Positions 17,163 to 27,946 of a stretch of 64,000 bases of DNA are shown in pieces. The position numbers and the translations under genes were made by a program. Within the stretch, counting starts at the first letter, position 1. Each line of letters opens with the position of its first letter. This DNA is from Candidatus Dadabacteria bacterium. GTDB lineage: Bacteria > Desulfobacterota_D > UBA1144 > Nemesobacterales > Nemesobacteraceae. The notes beneath the pieces were generated by a model. That model did no database searches. It worked only from the letters and a program-made list of their open reading frames with translations, and had not been told where the DNA came from. Where the stretch lies: NCBI GenBank assembly GCA_022826905.1, contig JAJDUA010000008.1, positions 26,315-90,314 on the forward strand, read 5' to 3'.

Positions 17163-18398
17163 CTAGAGTTGTTTATCGCTGTAGAGCTCTTCAAAATCTT
17201 CAAGGGTAGGACCTATCAGCGCGGGTTTTCCGAGACTTCCTTCAACGGCGTCTTGGGTTTTGAGACCATTGCCCGTTATTGATACCACGATGGGCTCGTC
17301 GCGGGGAATTTTTTCTTGCTCTATGAGCTTTTTCGTTACTCCGAGCGTCACTCCGCCCGCGGTCTCGGTGTAAATGCCTTCGGTTCTCGCGAGAAGTTCT
17401 ATTGCCTCCACTATTTCCTCATCACTCACGTCCTCCGCCGCTCCTCCACTCTCCCTTATTATATTCATTGCGTAGTACCCGTCGGCCGGAGTACCGATGG
17501 CAAGGGATTTTGCTATAGTGTTCGGTTTTACCGGTTTGAACATCTCCCAGTCGTTCTTAAACGCAGTTGATATGGGTGAACATCCCGTTGCCTGGGCGCC
17601 GTATATTTTTGAACCCTGAGGTTCCACGATTCCAAGCAGTTCAAACTCCTTTATGGCCTTCCAGACCTTGGTGAGAAGAGAACCGCTTGCCATCGGAACC
17701 ACGATGTGCTTGGGGGCTTCCCATCCGAGTTGTTCCATCACTTCAAACGCATATGACTTGGAACCTTCGGAATAGTAAGGCCTCATGTTTATATTCACAA
17801 AGGCCCAGTTGTATTTGTCGGCGATCTGGCTGCAGAGCCTGTTTACATCATCGTAAGTGCCTTTTACGCCTATGAGATTCGCTCCGTAGACTATGGTGTT
17901 GAGTATTTTCGACTGTTCAAGGTCGTGGGGAATAAGTATGAAGCTTTTCAGGTTTCCGGAAGCGGAGATCGAGGATACAGAGTTTGCCAGATTTCCCGTG
18001 GATGCGCATCCGGTCGTCTCGAATCCGAACTCCCTTGCTTTTGAGAGAGCCACGGATACAACCCTGTCCTTAAAGGAGAGGGTGGGGTAGCAGACCGCGT
18101 CGTTTTTTACGTAGATTTCGGAAACCCCGAGTTCCTTTGCAAGGTTCCTTGCCCGCACAAGAGGAGTGTATCCCACCTGGGTTCCCAGAGTGGGTTCGGA
18201 GTCGATTGGAAGAAGCTCTTTGTACCTCCATATGTTCTGCGGACGGGAGGCTATTTTTTCTCTTGAGATATGCTTTTTTATCTCGTCGTAGTTGTATACG
18301 GCTTCCAAGGGACCGAAACACGTCTCACAAACATGCTTTGGTTCCTTGGGATAAATATCGCTGCATTCCTTGCATTTAAGAGATTCTACGAAGCCCAT
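17163..18398 (-). CDS. thrC: Threonine synthase
   Basis: A 411-aa PLP enzyme converting O-phosphohomoserine to threonine. It has an N-terminal zinc-ribbon (Cys9, Cys12, Cys24, Cys27) and the PLP lysine Lys110 in TLSFKDR, then the glycine-rich ASTGNLANS loop binding the phosphate. The N-terminal ribbon marks the shorter 'archaeal/plant-like' ThrC branch. Likely co-transcribed with the downstream sulfur carrier. Confidence 0.93.
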   Translation of the reverse strand: MGFVESLKCKECSDIYPKEPKHVCETCFGPLEAVYNYDEIKKHISREKIASRPQNIWRYKELLPIDSEPTLGTQVGYTPLVRARNLAKELGVSEIYVKNDAVCYPTLSFKDRVVSVALSKAREFGFETTGCASTGNLANSVSSISASGNLKSFILIPHDLEQSKILNTIVYGANLIGVKGTYDDVNRLCSQIADKYNWAFVNINMRPYYSEGSKSYAFEVMEQLGWEAPKHIVVPMASGSLLTKVWKAIKEFELLGIVEPQGSKIYGAQATGCSPISTAFKNDWEMFKPVKPNTIAKSLAIGTPADGYYAMNIIRESGGAAEDVSDEEIVEAIELLARTEGIYTETAGGVTLGVTKKLIEQEKIPRDEPIVVSITGNGLKTQDAVEGSLGKPALIGPTLEDFEELYSDKQL

Positions 18399-18583
18399 GG
18401 TGCCTCCAAAAGGTCAATCGGGAGTAAAAACTACCCTAAAGGCTTTTGATGTCAAAGAAATTCTGGGACTCGCACTGCAAGTTTTTAAGAAGTTTTTGCT
18501 CACTTCATCCATAGTAAGAGACTCCGGTTTTTTTATTCGCAATGAGGCTTTCAGGTACACTTTCAGGCAAAAAGGAGACCCTG

Positions 18584-19375
18584 ATGAACGTAATTAGCGA
18601 GGACGGATTCTCAATACATGGCTTCAAAGTCGGCGAGAGCGACAGCAACTACAATTATCTGGTGGCGTGCGAGGAAACCGGGCAATGCGTAGTAATAGAC
18701 CCTCTTGATCCGATCACTCTTCTTGAAATCATAAGAAAGAGAGATTACAGGGTTAAATACGTCCTGAATACCCATGCGCATCCAGACCATATTTATGGAA
18801 ACAATCCCATAATAAAGGTTTTTCTCTCCTCGAAAATACTTATTCATCAAACGGCCCTTGACTACGTCGCTCCAAGAAGCGAAGGCATAGAGGAAGGAGA
18901 CGAGATAGATTTCGGGAAGCAGAGGCTTCAGGTGATTCATACCCCGGGACACTGCCCGGAACATGTCTCCTTTATAATCGGGGACAATATTTTTCTGGGC
19001 GATACGGTATTTGTTTCAGGATGCGGAAACGTAAAGTTCAGGGGGAAAGTCGAAGATTTATACGAAACCTTCGCCTTCAAGCTCTCCAGGCTTCCCGGCG
19101 GCCTCAGGATGTTCTGCGGTCATGACTACGCAGAAACAAATCTCAAATTCACTCTTGAACTCGCACCGGAGAACGGCGCCGCGAAGAAAAAGCTCGAGGA
19201 AATCTCCGAGGACAAGTTTCCTCGTTCAACTCTGGAGGAGGAGAGAACTTATAATCCTTTTATGAGAACCGGTGATCCGGCCATTGTGGATTCGCTCAGG
19301 GAAAAGGACTCGTCTTTGGGAGGTGATCCGATGGCTGTTTTCATAAAATTAAGAGAACTCAGGAACATATGGTAG
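18584..19375 (+). CDS. Glyoxalase II-like metallo-beta-lactamase-fold hydrolase
   Basis: A 263-aa protein with the metal motif THAHPDH (His64, His66, Asp68, His69), then [15 protein letters not shown] and CGHDY supplying further ligands. The C-terminal [12 protein letters not shown]...NPFMRTGDP segment matches hydroxyacylglutathione hydrolases, so thioester hydrolysis is the likely reaction. Start ATG 18584 has AAGGAG 8 nt upstream; an earlier in-frame start at 18542 lacks this. It precedes metH by about 85 bp. Confidence 0.85.
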   Translation: MNVISEDGFSIHGFKVGESDSNYNYLVACEETGQCVVIDPLDPITLLEIIRKRDYRVKYVLNTHAHPDHIYGNNPIIKVFLSSKILIHQTALDYVAPRSEGIEEGDEIDFGKQRLQVIHTPGHCPEHVSFIIGDNIFLGDTVFVSGCGNVKFRGKVEDLYETFAFKLSRLPGGLRMFCGHDYAETNLKFTLELAPENGAAKKKLEEISEDKFPRSTLEEERTYNPFMRTGDPAIVDSLREKDSSLGGDPMAVFIKLRELRNIW

Positions 19376-19460
19376 ACTCCGTATCTTTCCTTGTTCCCGC
19401 AGAGCGGTGTTTGCTGGTAGGGAAAAGAAAAACATAAGGCCTCTCGAAAGGCTAGGGAGA

Positions 19461-22400
19461 ATGAAGACGGAAGATAACAACGAGAAAATCTCCGCGCAGC
19501 TCGAAGCTCTCTCGGAAAAGAGAATAGTTTTCCTCGACGGCGCCATGGGGACGATGATCCAAAGGCACAACCTCGAAGAAGAGGACTTCAGGGGAGATCT
19601 GTTCCCTGACCCCCCCGTGGACCTAAAGGGCAATAACGATCTGCTTTCTCTTACCAGACCCGATGTTATCTATGAAATCCACAGAGAATACTTCGAGGCC
19701 GGCTGCGATATAGTTGAGACCAACACCTTCAGTTCCACCTCGATAGCTCAGGCCGATTACGGCCTTGAGAGCTGGGTGAGAGCCCTTAATGTCGAGTCGG
19801 CGAAACTCGCAAAGAAAGCGGCTTCTGACTTCGTGGAGAAAAATCCCGGGAGGGTTTGCTTTGTCGCCGGAGCATTGGGTCCGACCAATAAGACTGCATC
19901 AATATCCCCTGACGTGAACGATCCGTCGTACAGGGCGATTTCTTTTGACCAGCTAGTTGATGCTTACCGCGAGCAGACGGAAGCCCTTGTTGAGGGAGGG
20001 GTGGATATACTTATGCCCGAAACCACTTTCGACACGCTTAACCTGAAAGCGGCCATATACGCCATTGAAGGCTTCTTTGATTCGCGTGGAGGGAAAAGGA
20101 TTCCGGTCATGATCTCCGTTACCATAACGGATCGATCCGGGCGCACTCTTTCAGGACAGACAGTGGAGGCTTTCTGGAACTCCGTTCGCCACGCCAAGCC
20201 TTTCAGTGTCGGTATAAACTGCGCGCTGGGGGCAGAAGAGATGCGTCCTTACATAGAGGAACTCTCGCGAATAGCCGACTGCCGCATAAGCTGCTACCCG
20301 AACGCCGGGCTTCCCAACCCGTTGAGCGAAACGGGATACGACGAAACGCCGGAGATCACCTCTACTCTTCTTCTGGATTTCGCGGAAAGCGGTTTTGTCA
20401 ACATGGTAGGCGGATGCTGCGGCACCACTCCCGAGCACTTGGAGATGGTGGTTGAAAGACTAAGGGATGTTCCGCCGAGAGAAATCCCAACTCTCAAGGA
20501 CGCAACCAGGCTAAGCGGTCTTGAACCTCTTGCAATAACCTCTGATCCCGAGGGACCTTTCATAATGGTTGGGGAGAGGACCAATGTTACGGGTTCTCCA
20601 AGGTTCGCAAGACTTATAAAGGAGGAAGACTATGAGGGAGCTGTTTCGGTAGCTCTTCAGCAGGTGGAGAACGGGGCGAACATAATAGACGTTAATTTCG
20701 ATGAAGGGCTTCTTGACTCTGAAGCCTGCATGAATCGTTTCCTCAACCTTATCGCTTCGGAACCCGATGTGACTAGGGTTCCAGTAATGATAGACAGCTC
20801 CAAGTGGTCCGTTATTGAAGAGGGACTTAAATGTATTCAGGGCAAGTGCATTGTAAATTCCATAAGCCTCAAGGAAGGCGAGGATGTGTTCTGCGAGCAG
20901 GCAAAAGCGGCAATGCGCTACGGTGCTTCAGTGGTGGTGATGGCTTTTGACGAAAAGGGTCAGGCAGCCTCAAAAGAGGACAAGGTGGAAATCTGCAAAA
21001 GAGCTTACCGCATATTAACTGAAAAAGTGGGCATGGACCCCTGCGACATAATCTTTGACCCGAACATACTTACTGTCGGAACCGGCATCGAGGAACACAA
21101 TTCCTACGCCGTGAATTTTATCGAGGCCGTCAGGGAAATAAAAAAATCCTGTCCCAAAGCACTCACAAGCGGTGGAGTAAGCAACATATCCTTCTCCTTC
21201 AGGGGAAACAACGTGGTGCGTGAAGCTATGCACAGCGCGTTTCTTTACCACGCCATAAAAGCCGGGCTTGACATGGGAATAGTAAACGCTGGGATGCTCA
21301 CCGTTTACGACGACATTGATCCCGAGCTTCTTGAAAAGGTGGAAGACGTGCTTCTTAACCGTCGCCCCGACGCCACGGAGCGTCTTGTCGAGCACGCAAA
21401 ACATTTTGAAGGTGTAAAATCCGCGAGTTCGGAAAAGGAAACTAAAGAATGGAGAGAATTTGGCGTTGAAAAACGTCTTGAACACTCTCTTGTAAACGGC
21501 ATAGGGGATTTCGTTGAGGATGATACCGAAGAAGCCAGGGTCAAATACGGGTCCCCGCTTAGAGTTATTGAAGGTCCCCTAATGGATGGAATGAAAGTGG
21601 TCGGCGACTTGTTTGGCGATGGGAAAATGTTTCTCCCCCAAGTAGTAAAAAGCGCAAGAGTAATGAAAAAGGCCGTTGCGTACCTTCAGCCGTTTATGGA
21701 AAAGGAAAAAGAGGGGAGCAGCGGAGTCAAGGGGAAGTTCGTTATAGCTACCGTGAAGGGAGATGTCCACGATATAGGAAAAAACATCGTGTCTGTGGTT
21801 CTCGGTTGCAATAACTACGAGGTAATCGACCTTGGGGTAATGGTTCCCTGCGAGAAAATACTCAACGTCGCGAGAGAGAATCGAGCAGACTTCATAGGGT
21901 TAAGCGGGCTGATTACGCCCTCCCTTGACGAAATGGTGCATAACGCAAAAGAGATGGAACGGGAAGGTTTCAAAACCCCTCTTCTTATAGGCGGGGCCAC
22001 AACAAGCAGGGCTCATACTGCGATAAAAATAGCTCCCGGATACAGCGGCATAGTTGATCACATAGCCGATGCCTCGCTCGTGGTAGGTGCCTGCAACGAG
22101 ATGCTGGACCCGGAAAAAGCCCGGCTTTACATGGAGAAACTGGAAAAAAGCAACCTGGAGCAGAAGCAGCGTTTTGAAAAAGCCCGTGGCCAGACGGAAT
22201 ATGCTTCCATGGAAAAGGCTAGGGAAAAAGCGTTTCCGACCGACTGGGATAATATTGCGATAGAGTGCCCCGGGCGGCTTGGAGTCTTTGTCTTCGACAG
22301 CATCTCTCTTGAAGAAGTCGCCGGTTACATCGACTGGTCTCCTTTTTTCTGGGCGTGGGAGCTTAAAGGAGTTTTCCCGAAAATACTTGAGCACCCCAAA

Positions 22401-23231
22401 AGAGGAGATCAGGCAAAAAAACTTTACCGGGACGGCCAAGCACTTCTTAAGCGGATAATCCTGGAAAAAATCTTCACCCCCCGCGCTGTTGTCGGACTCT
22501 TTCGCGCAAACAGTGTCGGAGACGATGTTGAAGTCTATGGAGAAAAAAGAGAGGCTCTGGCAACCGGTAAGACGTGTAACTGCCATGGTTCTTGTGAAAT
22601 CCATGGAAGAGAAAGACAGGTTCTGGCAACGTTTCATTTTCTAAGACAGCAGGAGATGCGTTCTAAAGAGGGTCACTACTACTGTCTTTCAGATTTTATA
22701 GCGCCGAAAGTCTCGGGCAAAGAAGATTACATTGGAGGGTTTGTGGTGACCGCGGGTGAAGGAGTCGAGCAATTCTCCGAAGACTTTAAGCAAAAAGGGG
22801 ATGATTACAATTCGATTATGGCAAGCGTGCTCGGAGACAGGATAGCCGAAGCTCTTGCCGAGATGATTCATAAGAAAGTAAGGGATCTATGGGGTTACGG
22901 AAAAGAAGAAAAGCTCAGTTCCGAAGACCTGATAAACGAAAAATACAGGGGCATAAGACCTGCTCCCGGCTACCCTTCATGTCCGGATCACACGGAAAAA
23001 AAGATTCTCTGGGATCTTCTCGAGGCAGAAAAACACACAGGTGTATCGCTTACTGAGAGCTTTGCCATGACTCCGCCAAGTTCGGTTTCAGGGTTCTACA
23101 TGGCCCACCCCGAATCAAGATATTTCTTTCTTGGGAAAATACTGAAAGACCAGATTCTGGATTACGCGAAAAGAAAAACAATCGATCCTGAGGAGGCGGA
23201 GAAATGGCTTCGACCGAATCTCGGATACTGA
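19461..23231 (+). CDS. metH: Cobalamin-dependent methionine synthase
   Basis: A full-length, four-module enzyme (1256 aa) that methylates homocysteine using methyl-tetrahydrofolate and B12. The homocysteine module has zinc ligands Cys254, Cys319 and Cys320. The folate (pterin-binding) module follows. The B12 module has DVHDIGKN with the cobalt-binding His770. The C-terminal reactivation domain ends with [12 protein letters not shown], which binds AdoMet. I chose ATG 19461, where the protein begins like E. coli MetH; the frame extends upstream to a GTG at 19407. No riboswitch is visible upstream. Confidence 0.96.
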   Translation: MKTEDNNEKISAQLEALSEKRIVFLDGAMGTMIQRHNLEEEDFRGDLFPDPPVDLKGNNDLLSLTRPDVIYEIHREYFEAGCDIVETNTFSSTSIAQADYGLESWVRALNVESAKLAKKAASDFVEKNPGRVCFVAGALGPTNKTASISPDVNDPSYRAISFDQLVDAYREQTEALVEGGVDILMPETTFDTLNLKAAIYAIEGFFDSRGGKRIPVMISVTITDRSGRTLSGQTVEAFWNSVRHAKPFSVGINCALGAEEMRPYIEELSRIADCRISCYPNAGLPNPLSETGYDETPEITSTLLLDFAESGFVNMVGGCCGTTPEHLEMVVERLRDVPPREIPTLKDATRLSGLEPLAITSDPEGPFIMVGERTNVTGSPRFARLIKEEDYEGAVSVALQQVENGANIIDVNFDEGLLDSEACMNRFLNLIASEPDVTRVPVMIDSSKWSVIEEGLKCIQGKCIVNSISLKEGEDVFCEQAKAAMRYGASVVVMAFDEKGQAASKEDKVEICKRAYRILTEKVGMDPCDIIFDPNILTVGTGIEEHNSYAVNFIEAVREIKKSCPKALTSGGVSNISFSFRGNNVVREAMHSAFLYHAIKAGLDMGIVNAGMLTVYDDIDPELLEKVEDVLLNRRPDATERLVEHAKHFEGVKSASSEKETKEWREFGVEKRLEHSLVNGIGDFVEDDTEEARVKYGSPLRVIEGPLMDGMKVVGDLFGDGKMFLPQVVKSARVMKKAVAYLQPFMEKEKEGSSGVKGKFVIATVKGDVHDIGKNIVSVVLGCNNYEVIDLGVMVPCEKILNVARENRADFIGLSGLITPSLDEMVHNAKEMEREGFKTPLLIGGATTSRAHTAIKIAPGYSGIVDHIADASLVVGACNEMLDPEKARLYMEKLEKSNLEQKQRFEKARGQTEYASMEKAREKAFPTDWDNIAIECPGRLGVFVFDSISLEEVAGYIDWSPFFWAWELKGVFPKILEHPKRGDQAKKLYRDGQALLKRIILEKIFTPRAVVGLFRANSVGDDVEVYGEKREALATGKTCNCHGSCEIHGRERQVLATFHFLRQQEMRSKEGHYYCLSDFIAPKVSGKEDYIGGFVVTAGEGVEQFSEDFKQKGDDYNSIMASVLGDRIAEALAEMIHKKVRDLWGYGKEEKLSSEDLINEKYRGIRPAPGYPSCPDHTEKKILWDLLEAEKHTGVSLTESFAMTPPSSVSGFYMAHPESRYFFLGKILKDQILDYAKRKTIDPEEAEKWLRPNLGY

Positions 23232-23261
23232 GAATTTTCTTCGCAAAAATCGAGGGCTTAC

Positions 23262-23290
23262 TTGACAAACGGCTCTAAAATATCTAGAGT
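23262..23290 (+). promoter_or_regulatory. Putative promoter of the IHF/HU-like gene
   Basis: TTGACA (23262-23267), 17-bp spacer, TAGAGT (23285-23290). CTCTA-N7-TAGAG overlaps the -10 box as an inverted repeat and could be an operator. Confidence 0.45.
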
Positions 23291-23329
23291 GAAAAATCAG
23301 GTTCTAACCTTGCTAATTTTTAAAACGTC

Positions 23330-23620
23330 ATGAAAAAATCGGACATTGAAAAGGAGCTTTCGCAGAAATTTGACCTTAATTCCGTAGAATCCAGAAAGGT
23401 TCTGGACGCCATAATTAACGCTATGACCGAGATGCTTCGTGACGGGGAAAGAATAGAAATAAGACATTTCGGAAGTTTCTTTACAAAAAATTACGAGCCT
23501 TATGAAGGGAGAAATCCCAGAACAGGCGAAAAAATATACATCGGCGAAAAGACCCTTCCACTATTTAGGGTAAGTAGCTGGCTTGCCCCGAAACTTACGG
23601 AAAAAAGCAGTGATAAATGA
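23330..23620 (+). CDS. HU/IHF-family DNA-bending protein
   Basis: A 96-aa nucleoid protein. The dimerisation helices (MKKSDIEKELSQKF onward) are followed by IEIRHFGSFF and GRNPRTGEKI, the beta-arm with the Pro that intercalates DNA. The GRNPRTGEKI form is closer to IHF subunits than to HU. Two different subunits would normally be needed for IHF; only one is here. Confidence 0.9.
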   Translation: MKKSDIEKELSQKFDLNSVESRKVLDAIINAMTEMLRDGERIEIRHFGSFFTKNYEPYEGRNPRTGEKIYIGEKTLPLFRVSSWLAPKLTEKSSDK

Positions 23621-23668
23621 CAGACCACCGCTTAGGTCTGCTAACCCCTTCTTTTATAAGCGTCGCAG

Positions 23669-24184
23669 ATGCCTTTGCTTGATATCCTTGTTTATCCCGC
23701 CCCCGAGTTAAAGAGAAAATCCCTGCCCGTGGAGGAACTAGGTGAGGATCTTGAGTGTCTTCTGGATGATATGACAGAGACGCTACGCGATGCAGATGGC
23801 ATCGGACTTGCGGCCCCACAGGTCGGCAGGAATATCCGGGTTCTAGTAGTTGATGTGCCTTTACCTGAGAGTGATGAAAGGGAGTTCTATGAGCTTGTAA
23901 ATCCCGAGATTGTTTCCTCTCGGGGGTTCCAGGTAGGAGAGGAAGGTTGTCTCAGCATTCCTGGTTTTTTTGCGAATATAAGGAGAAAAAACCATGTTCA
24001 TGTATCTGCCCTCGACAGAAAAGGAAAGCGTTTCACGATTGATGCGGACGGAATGCTATCAAGGGTGCTTCAGCATGAAATTGATCATCTTGATGGTATA
24101 TTGTTTTTTGACAGGCTAAGGCGACTTAAAAGAGATCTTCTTGTAAAACAGATCAACGAGCGGTTCGTCTCCGCACAGGATTAG
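23669..24184 (+). CDS. def: Peptide deformylase
   Basis: Removes the formyl group from nascent N-terminal methionine. The 171-aa protein has all three motifs: GIGLAAPQVG, EEGCLSIPG with Cys94, and QHEIDHLDG with His136, Glu137 and His140, which hold the metal. It follows the IHF/HU-like gene by 48 bp. Confidence 0.96.
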   Translation: MPLLDILVYPAPELKRKSLPVEELGEDLECLLDDMTETLRDADGIGLAAPQVGRNIRVLVVDVPLPESDEREFYELVNPEIVSSRGFQVGEEGCLSIPGFFANIRRKNHVHVSALDRKGKRFTIDADGMLSRVLQHEIDHLDGILFFDRLRRLKRDLLVKQINERFVSAQD

Positions 24185-24222
24185 TTTTTTGTCTTGCTTG
24201 ATTCCAAAAGCGATTTCACGAC

Positions 24223-25362
24223 ATGATTTCAGATCTGGTTAAAAACATAGAACCTTTCTACGTAATGGACATCCTTGAGAGGGCAAAGCGCCTTGAGGGT
24301 GAAGGCCGGGACATCATACATTTCGAGGTTGGAGAACCCGATTTCAATACTCCCGATGAAATATGCTCCGCTGCTGCGAGGTGGATAGAAAAAGGTTACA
24401 CGAAGTACACAAGCAGTCTTGGAATTGATGAACTTCGAAAAAGCGTCGCGGAGGATTACAGCCGTACTTATGGGATACAAGTGGGGTATGAAAGAGTAAT
24501 AATAACTATAGGTAGCTCCCCGGCACTTTTGCTGGCAATGTTGACCGTTCTTAACCCCGGCGATGAAATATTGATAACGGACCCGCATTATGCATGTTAT
24601 CCGCAGATAATAAGCGTTGCGAGAGGAGTCGCAAAGAAAATACCTGTTTACGAAAGTGACGGCTATCAGGTTGACCCGGCAGAAATCAGAAAGAATATCG
24701 GCAGAAAAACAAAAGCTATCCTGGTGAATTCTCCGGCAAATCCCACCGGTGCCGTTATGGACAGAGAAATTCTCCGGGAACTGTCCGAGATGGGTCTTTT
24801 TGTGATTTCGGATGAAATCTACCACGGTCTTGTCTATGGAGCGCGCGTTAATTCCATTTTGGAATTCACTGACAACGCCATAGCGATAAACGGCTTCGCT
24901 AAATTCTACTCCATGACAGGCTGGCGCCTCGGTTACATGATAGTTCCAAAAGACCTTGTGAGGTACGTGCAAAAACTTCAGCAGAATCTTTTTATCTCCG
25001 CCGGATCTTTTGTTCAGAAGGCAGGAGTTGCCGCTATTGAAGAAGTGAAAAAAGGCGGCGGCAGCGAGGCAATGGTGACTGAGTTTGACAGAAGAAGGAA
25101 GGAGATGATAAAAGGGCTTTCCTCAGTTGGATTCGATATTTCGGTTGAACCCAAGGGGGCGTTTTACGTTTTTGTGAATTCCTCTCGATGGAGCCGAGAC
25201 TCCTGGAGCCTCGCATTTGATATTCTTGAGAACTGCCACGTGGGCGTGACTCCCGGAATAGATTTCAGCGACAGGGGAAGGGATTATCTCAGGTTCTCCT
25301 ATACGACGTCGGTTGACTCTATACGGGAGGGAATAAGAAGGTTGGGTGAGTTCCTGGGTTGA
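24223..25362 (+). CDS. Class I/II pyridoxal-phosphate aminotransferase
   Basis: A 379-aa fold-type I aminotransferase of the aspartate-aminotransferase superfamily. It shows the N-terminal EVGEPDFNTP, NSPANPTG (cofactor ring contact), SDEIYHGLVY and the PLP lysine in GFAKFYSMTGWRLGY. The C-terminal RFSYTTS holds the carboxylate-binding Arg. It resembles alanine/aspartate-type enzymes, but amino-acid specificity is not readable. Confidence 0.9.
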   Translation: MISDLVKNIEPFYVMDILERAKRLEGEGRDIIHFEVGEPDFNTPDEICSAAARWIEKGYTKYTSSLGIDELRKSVAEDYSRTYGIQVGYERVIITIGSSPALLLAMLTVLNPGDEILITDPHYACYPQIISVARGVAKKIPVYESDGYQVDPAEIRKNIGRKTKAILVNSPANPTGAVMDREILRELSEMGLFVISDEIYHGLVYGARVNSILEFTDNAIAINGFAKFYSMTGWRLGYMIVPKDLVRYVQKLQQNLFISAGSFVQKAGVAAIEEVKKGGGSEAMVTEFDRRRKEMIKGLSSVGFDISVEPKGAFYVFVNSSRWSRDSWSLAFDILENCHVGVTPGIDFSDRGRDYLRFSYTTSVDSIREGIRRLGEFLG

Positions 25363-25456
25363 GTATTTAGGGAGAGAAAAGCTTGCATTACTTGTGATAG
25401 GGGAGTAGGTTTCTCGGTTTTTCCGGGTAAGACGAATTTTCGTCATAGGGTGTTAA

Positions 25457-26254
25457 ATGGATAAAAAGCTTGTCGTTGGAAACTGGAAAATGAATTTGCT
25501 CCGGGAGGAAGCACTGGAGTTGTCCGGTGCGATAGTCAGCCTGCTTGGAGAGGACTACGATGCATGTCAGGTAGTGCTTGTGCCTCCCTATACGGTTCTT
25601 GACGTGGTAAGAAGAGGCATCTCGGGTTCAAACATAGATCTTGGGGCCCAGAACGTTTTCAGCAGGATGAGCGGGGCGTTCACTGGTGAAGTTTCCGCAC
25701 CGATGCTTTTGGACGCCGGATGCAGCTGGGCTATTGTTGGCCATTCGGAGAGAAGGCACATAATTGGGGAGACTGATGAACAGATTCGTGAAAAACTTCT
25801 GCTGTCAATCTCCTGCGGGTTAAAAGTAATTCTCTGCGTGGGAGAAACCGAAGTCCAGAGAGAAGAAGCAATCCGCGAAAGTGAAGACATTTCGACGAGA
25901 AAAGAGATGCTCTTTTCGCCGATAAAGACCCAGATAAAAAATGCGCTGCACGATCTGGATGAAGAGCGGATTTCAGAGGATATCGTCATAGCATACGAGC
26001 CGGTCTGGGCAATAGGGACGGGGAAAAACGCCACTTCTTCGGAAATAGCTGAGATTCACGGATATATACGGGAGCTCTTAACCGAGATGTTTCCCCGTTT
26101 AGGCGATAGTGTGAAAATTCTATATGGCGGAAGCGTCAAAACGGGTAATATAAAGAGGATAATGTCTGTTGATGAAGTTGACGGGGTCCTGGTTGGAGGA
26201 GAAAGTCTTTCAGCTGACTCTTTTTTTAGAATAATAAAGTCTGTGGGGGTCTAG
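25457..26254 (+). CDS. tpiA: Triosephosphate isomerase
   Basis: The 265-aa glycolytic enzyme with Lys11 (GNWKMN), His96 (GHSERR) and the catalytic Glu181 (AYEPVWAIGTGK), plus the phosphate-binding GGSVK. It lies 3 bp from secG, the same tpiA-secG pairing seen in many bacteria. Confidence 0.97.
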   Translation: MDKKLVVGNWKMNLLREEALELSGAIVSLLGEDYDACQVVLVPPYTVLDVVRRGISGSNIDLGAQNVFSRMSGAFTGEVSAPMLLDAGCSWAIVGHSERRHIIGETDEQIREKLLLSISCGLKVILCVGETEVQREEAIRESEDISTRKEMLFSPIKTQIKNALHDLDEERISEDIVIAYEPVWAIGTGKNATSSEIAEIHGYIRELLTEMFPRLGDSVKILYGGSVKTGNIKRIMSVDEVDGVLVGGESLSADSFFRIIKSVGV

Positions 26255-26257
26255 AAA

Positions 26258-26608
26258 TTGGAGTTCTTAATACCGTCGATCAAAATTATTCATATTATTG
26301 TCGCCATCCTTCTCGTGCTGATCATACTGCTTCAGCCGAGCAAGTCCGCAGACATAGGTTCAATGTTTGGAGGCGGAAGTTCGGAGTCGCTTTTTGGTTC
26401 AAGCGGTGCAATGCCTTTTCTCGTGAAGATGACCAGGCTTTTGGGGCTCATATTCGTAATTACCTCGCTTTTTCTCGGTTACACTTCAGTAAAATCGATA
26501 TCGGGCTCGGTGGTGGAGAAATCGCCAATTGAAGTGTTTGAGGAACTCTCTCCGCCTGCCGAAGAGCCTTCAGGAGAAGCCTTGGAACCTTCTCAGGGAG
26601 AGGAATGA
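26258..26608 (+). CDS. secG: Protein-export membrane protein SecG
   Basis: A 116-aa subunit of the SecYEG translocon. It has two membrane helices (about residues 8-25 and 53-73) flanking the family loop LLQPSKSADIGSMFGGGSSESLFGSSGA. The start is TTG at 26258, supported by a GGGGG ribosome site and by alignment with the family N-terminus. The tail is acidic and Pro/Glu-rich. Confidence 0.92.
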   Translation: MEFLIPSIKIIHIIVAILLVLIILLQPSKSADIGSMFGGGSSESLFGSSGAMPFLVKMTRLLGLIFVITSLFLGYTSVKSISGSVVEKSPIEVFEELSPPAEEPSGEALEPSQGEE

Positions 26609-26715
26609 GTATAGAGGGGCCAGTTTCCGGATGCCTTTTATTTGAAAGCACTTTAGTTTAATATAAACGCGATAAGCTAATACAGTAGTAGCGTGCCAAT
26701 TCGGAGGTTTCAAAG

Positions 26716-26982
26716 ATGGCATACATAATTGCCGAACCATGTATCGGAGTGAAGGACAAGGCTTGTGTTGAGGCGTGCCCGGTTGATTGCATATATGAGG
26801 GAGATGATCAGTTGATCATACATCCCGATGAATGTATAGACTGCGGAGCGTGCGTAGACCCCTGTCCGGTGGATGCCATATTTCACGAAGATGAATTGCC
26901 CGAGAAATGGCAGAAGTTCATTGATATAAACAAAGACTTCTTTGAGGGTAAAGAAGGCCTCGAACCGGCCAGAAACGACTAA
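26716..26982 (+). CDS. fdxA: Seven-iron (3Fe-4S/4Fe-4S) ferredoxin, FdxA-type
   Basis: An 88-aa electron carrier. Cys9-x7-Cys17-x3-Cys21 and Cys40-x2-Cys43-x2-Cys46-x3-Cys50 match the 7Fe ferredoxins: Cys9, Cys17 and Cys50 would hold the 3Fe cluster and the others the 4Fe cluster. GGAGG precedes the ATG. A terminator-like hairpin follows. Confidence 0.92.
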   Translation: MAYIIAEPCIGVKDKACVEACPVDCIYEGDDQLIIHPDECIDCGACVDPCPVDAIFHEDELPEKWQKFIDINKDFFEGKEGLEPARND

Positions 26983-27015
26983 ACCTCAGCAAGTAAAGAT
27001 AAAGACTTTAAAGAG

Positions 27016-27055
27016 AAAAAAGGGGGACTTGAGAGCTTCATTTCCCTCTTTTTTT
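27016..27055 (+). terminator. Rho-independent-type terminator after the ferredoxin gene
   Basis: A purine arm at 27016-27027 pairs with TCCCTCTTTTTT (27043-27054) with one mismatch around a 15-nt loop, ending in a T run. Confidence 0.6.
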
Positions 27056-27186
27056 ATGTTTTCGAGAAAGCACTTTTACGCTGATAAAGTGGTGGTGTGG
27101 AAAAAACTCAAAAGAGTTTTCCTTACACTTCAGACTGTATCAGTTTGTAGCTTAAAAAGTTTCACGTATATATTTTGCTGTTCAGG

Positions 27187-27837
27187 ATGAATCCCCAGGA
27201 TGTAAAAAAGAAGGCGCGGAAGGTTCTTCAATTTCTGAAGAAAGCCTATCCCGACGCAAAATGTCATCTTGTTTTTAAGAGTGCATCAGAGCTTCTGATC
27301 GGGTCTATTCTCTCCGCCCAGTGTACGGATAAACGAGTAAACATGATAACGCCGGGACTTTTCGAGAAGTACCCGGACCTAAGGGCGTTTTCTTGTGCAT
27401 CGGAAGAAGAACTCCAAAACGACGTAAGATCAACAGGTTTTTACAGAAACAAGGCAAAAGCGATAATAAACTGTTCAAGTGAGATAATACAAAAACATAA
27501 GGGAAAAGTCCCTTGCGAAATGGAAGAACTAGTCAAACTCCCAGGAGTCGGAAGAAAAACGGCAAATGTTATAATTGGCAATTATTTCAGAAAACCCGGA
27601 ATAATAGTTGACACCCATATAATGAGGTTAAGCCGCCGACTTGGTCTTACATCGAATTCCGACCCCGTTAAGATTGAATTTGATCTTAGAAGGTGCATTC
27701 CGGAAAAAGACTGGACCTTTTTTTCAAATTCCCTGGGTGACCACGGAAGAAATGTCTGCAAGGCGAGAAAGCCCATGTGTTCAAAGTGCGGAATATCCCA
27801 CGTATGTTTGTACTTTGAGGAGCTCTACGCATCGTGA
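27187..27837 (+). CDS. nth: Endonuclease III
   Basis: A 216-aa bifunctional DNA glycosylase/AP lyase for oxidised pyrimidines. It has the helix-hairpin-helix LPGVGRKTANV with the catalytic Lys, VDTHIMRLS with the catalytic Asp, and the cluster CysX6CysX2CysX5Cys at the C-terminus. The ATG at 27187 is chosen; a TTG four codons earlier is possible and neither has a strong ribosome site. Confidence 0.95.
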   Translation: MNPQDVKKKARKVLQFLKKAYPDAKCHLVFKSASELLIGSILSAQCTDKRVNMITPGLFEKYPDLRAFSCASEEELQNDVRSTGFYRNKAKAIINCSSEIIQKHKGKVPCEMEELVKLPGVGRKTANVIIGNYFRKPGIIVDTHIMRLSRRLGLTSNSDPVKIEFDLRRCIPEKDWTFFSNSLGDHGRNVCKARKPMCSKCGISHVCLYFEELYAS

Positions 27838-27873
27838 GGGCTATTAGTGTTAAAGAATTTTTTGGAAAACGCT

Positions 27874-27910
27874 CCGGGCGCAGAACAACTGGTTGTTCTC
27901 ACCCGGTTTT
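27874..27910 (+). terminator. Hairpin after nth (terminator or operator)
   Basis: CCGGG (27874-27878) and AGAACAAC (27882-27889) pair with GTTGTTCT (27892-27899) and CCCGG (27902-27906), followed by TTTTC. The inner 8-bp arms are perfect with a 2-base centre, so protein binding is an alternative. Confidence 0.5.
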
Positions 27911-27946
27911 CAAAGTAATTACGGAACACGAGCGGAGAAAAAACAG

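Noticed and set aside
19376..19460. Cobalamin or SAM riboswitch before metH
   Set aside because: The gap is too short for either element and shows no matching core.
21900..22637. 245-codon minus-strand frame inside metH
   Set aside because: Shadow of the methionine synthase gene.
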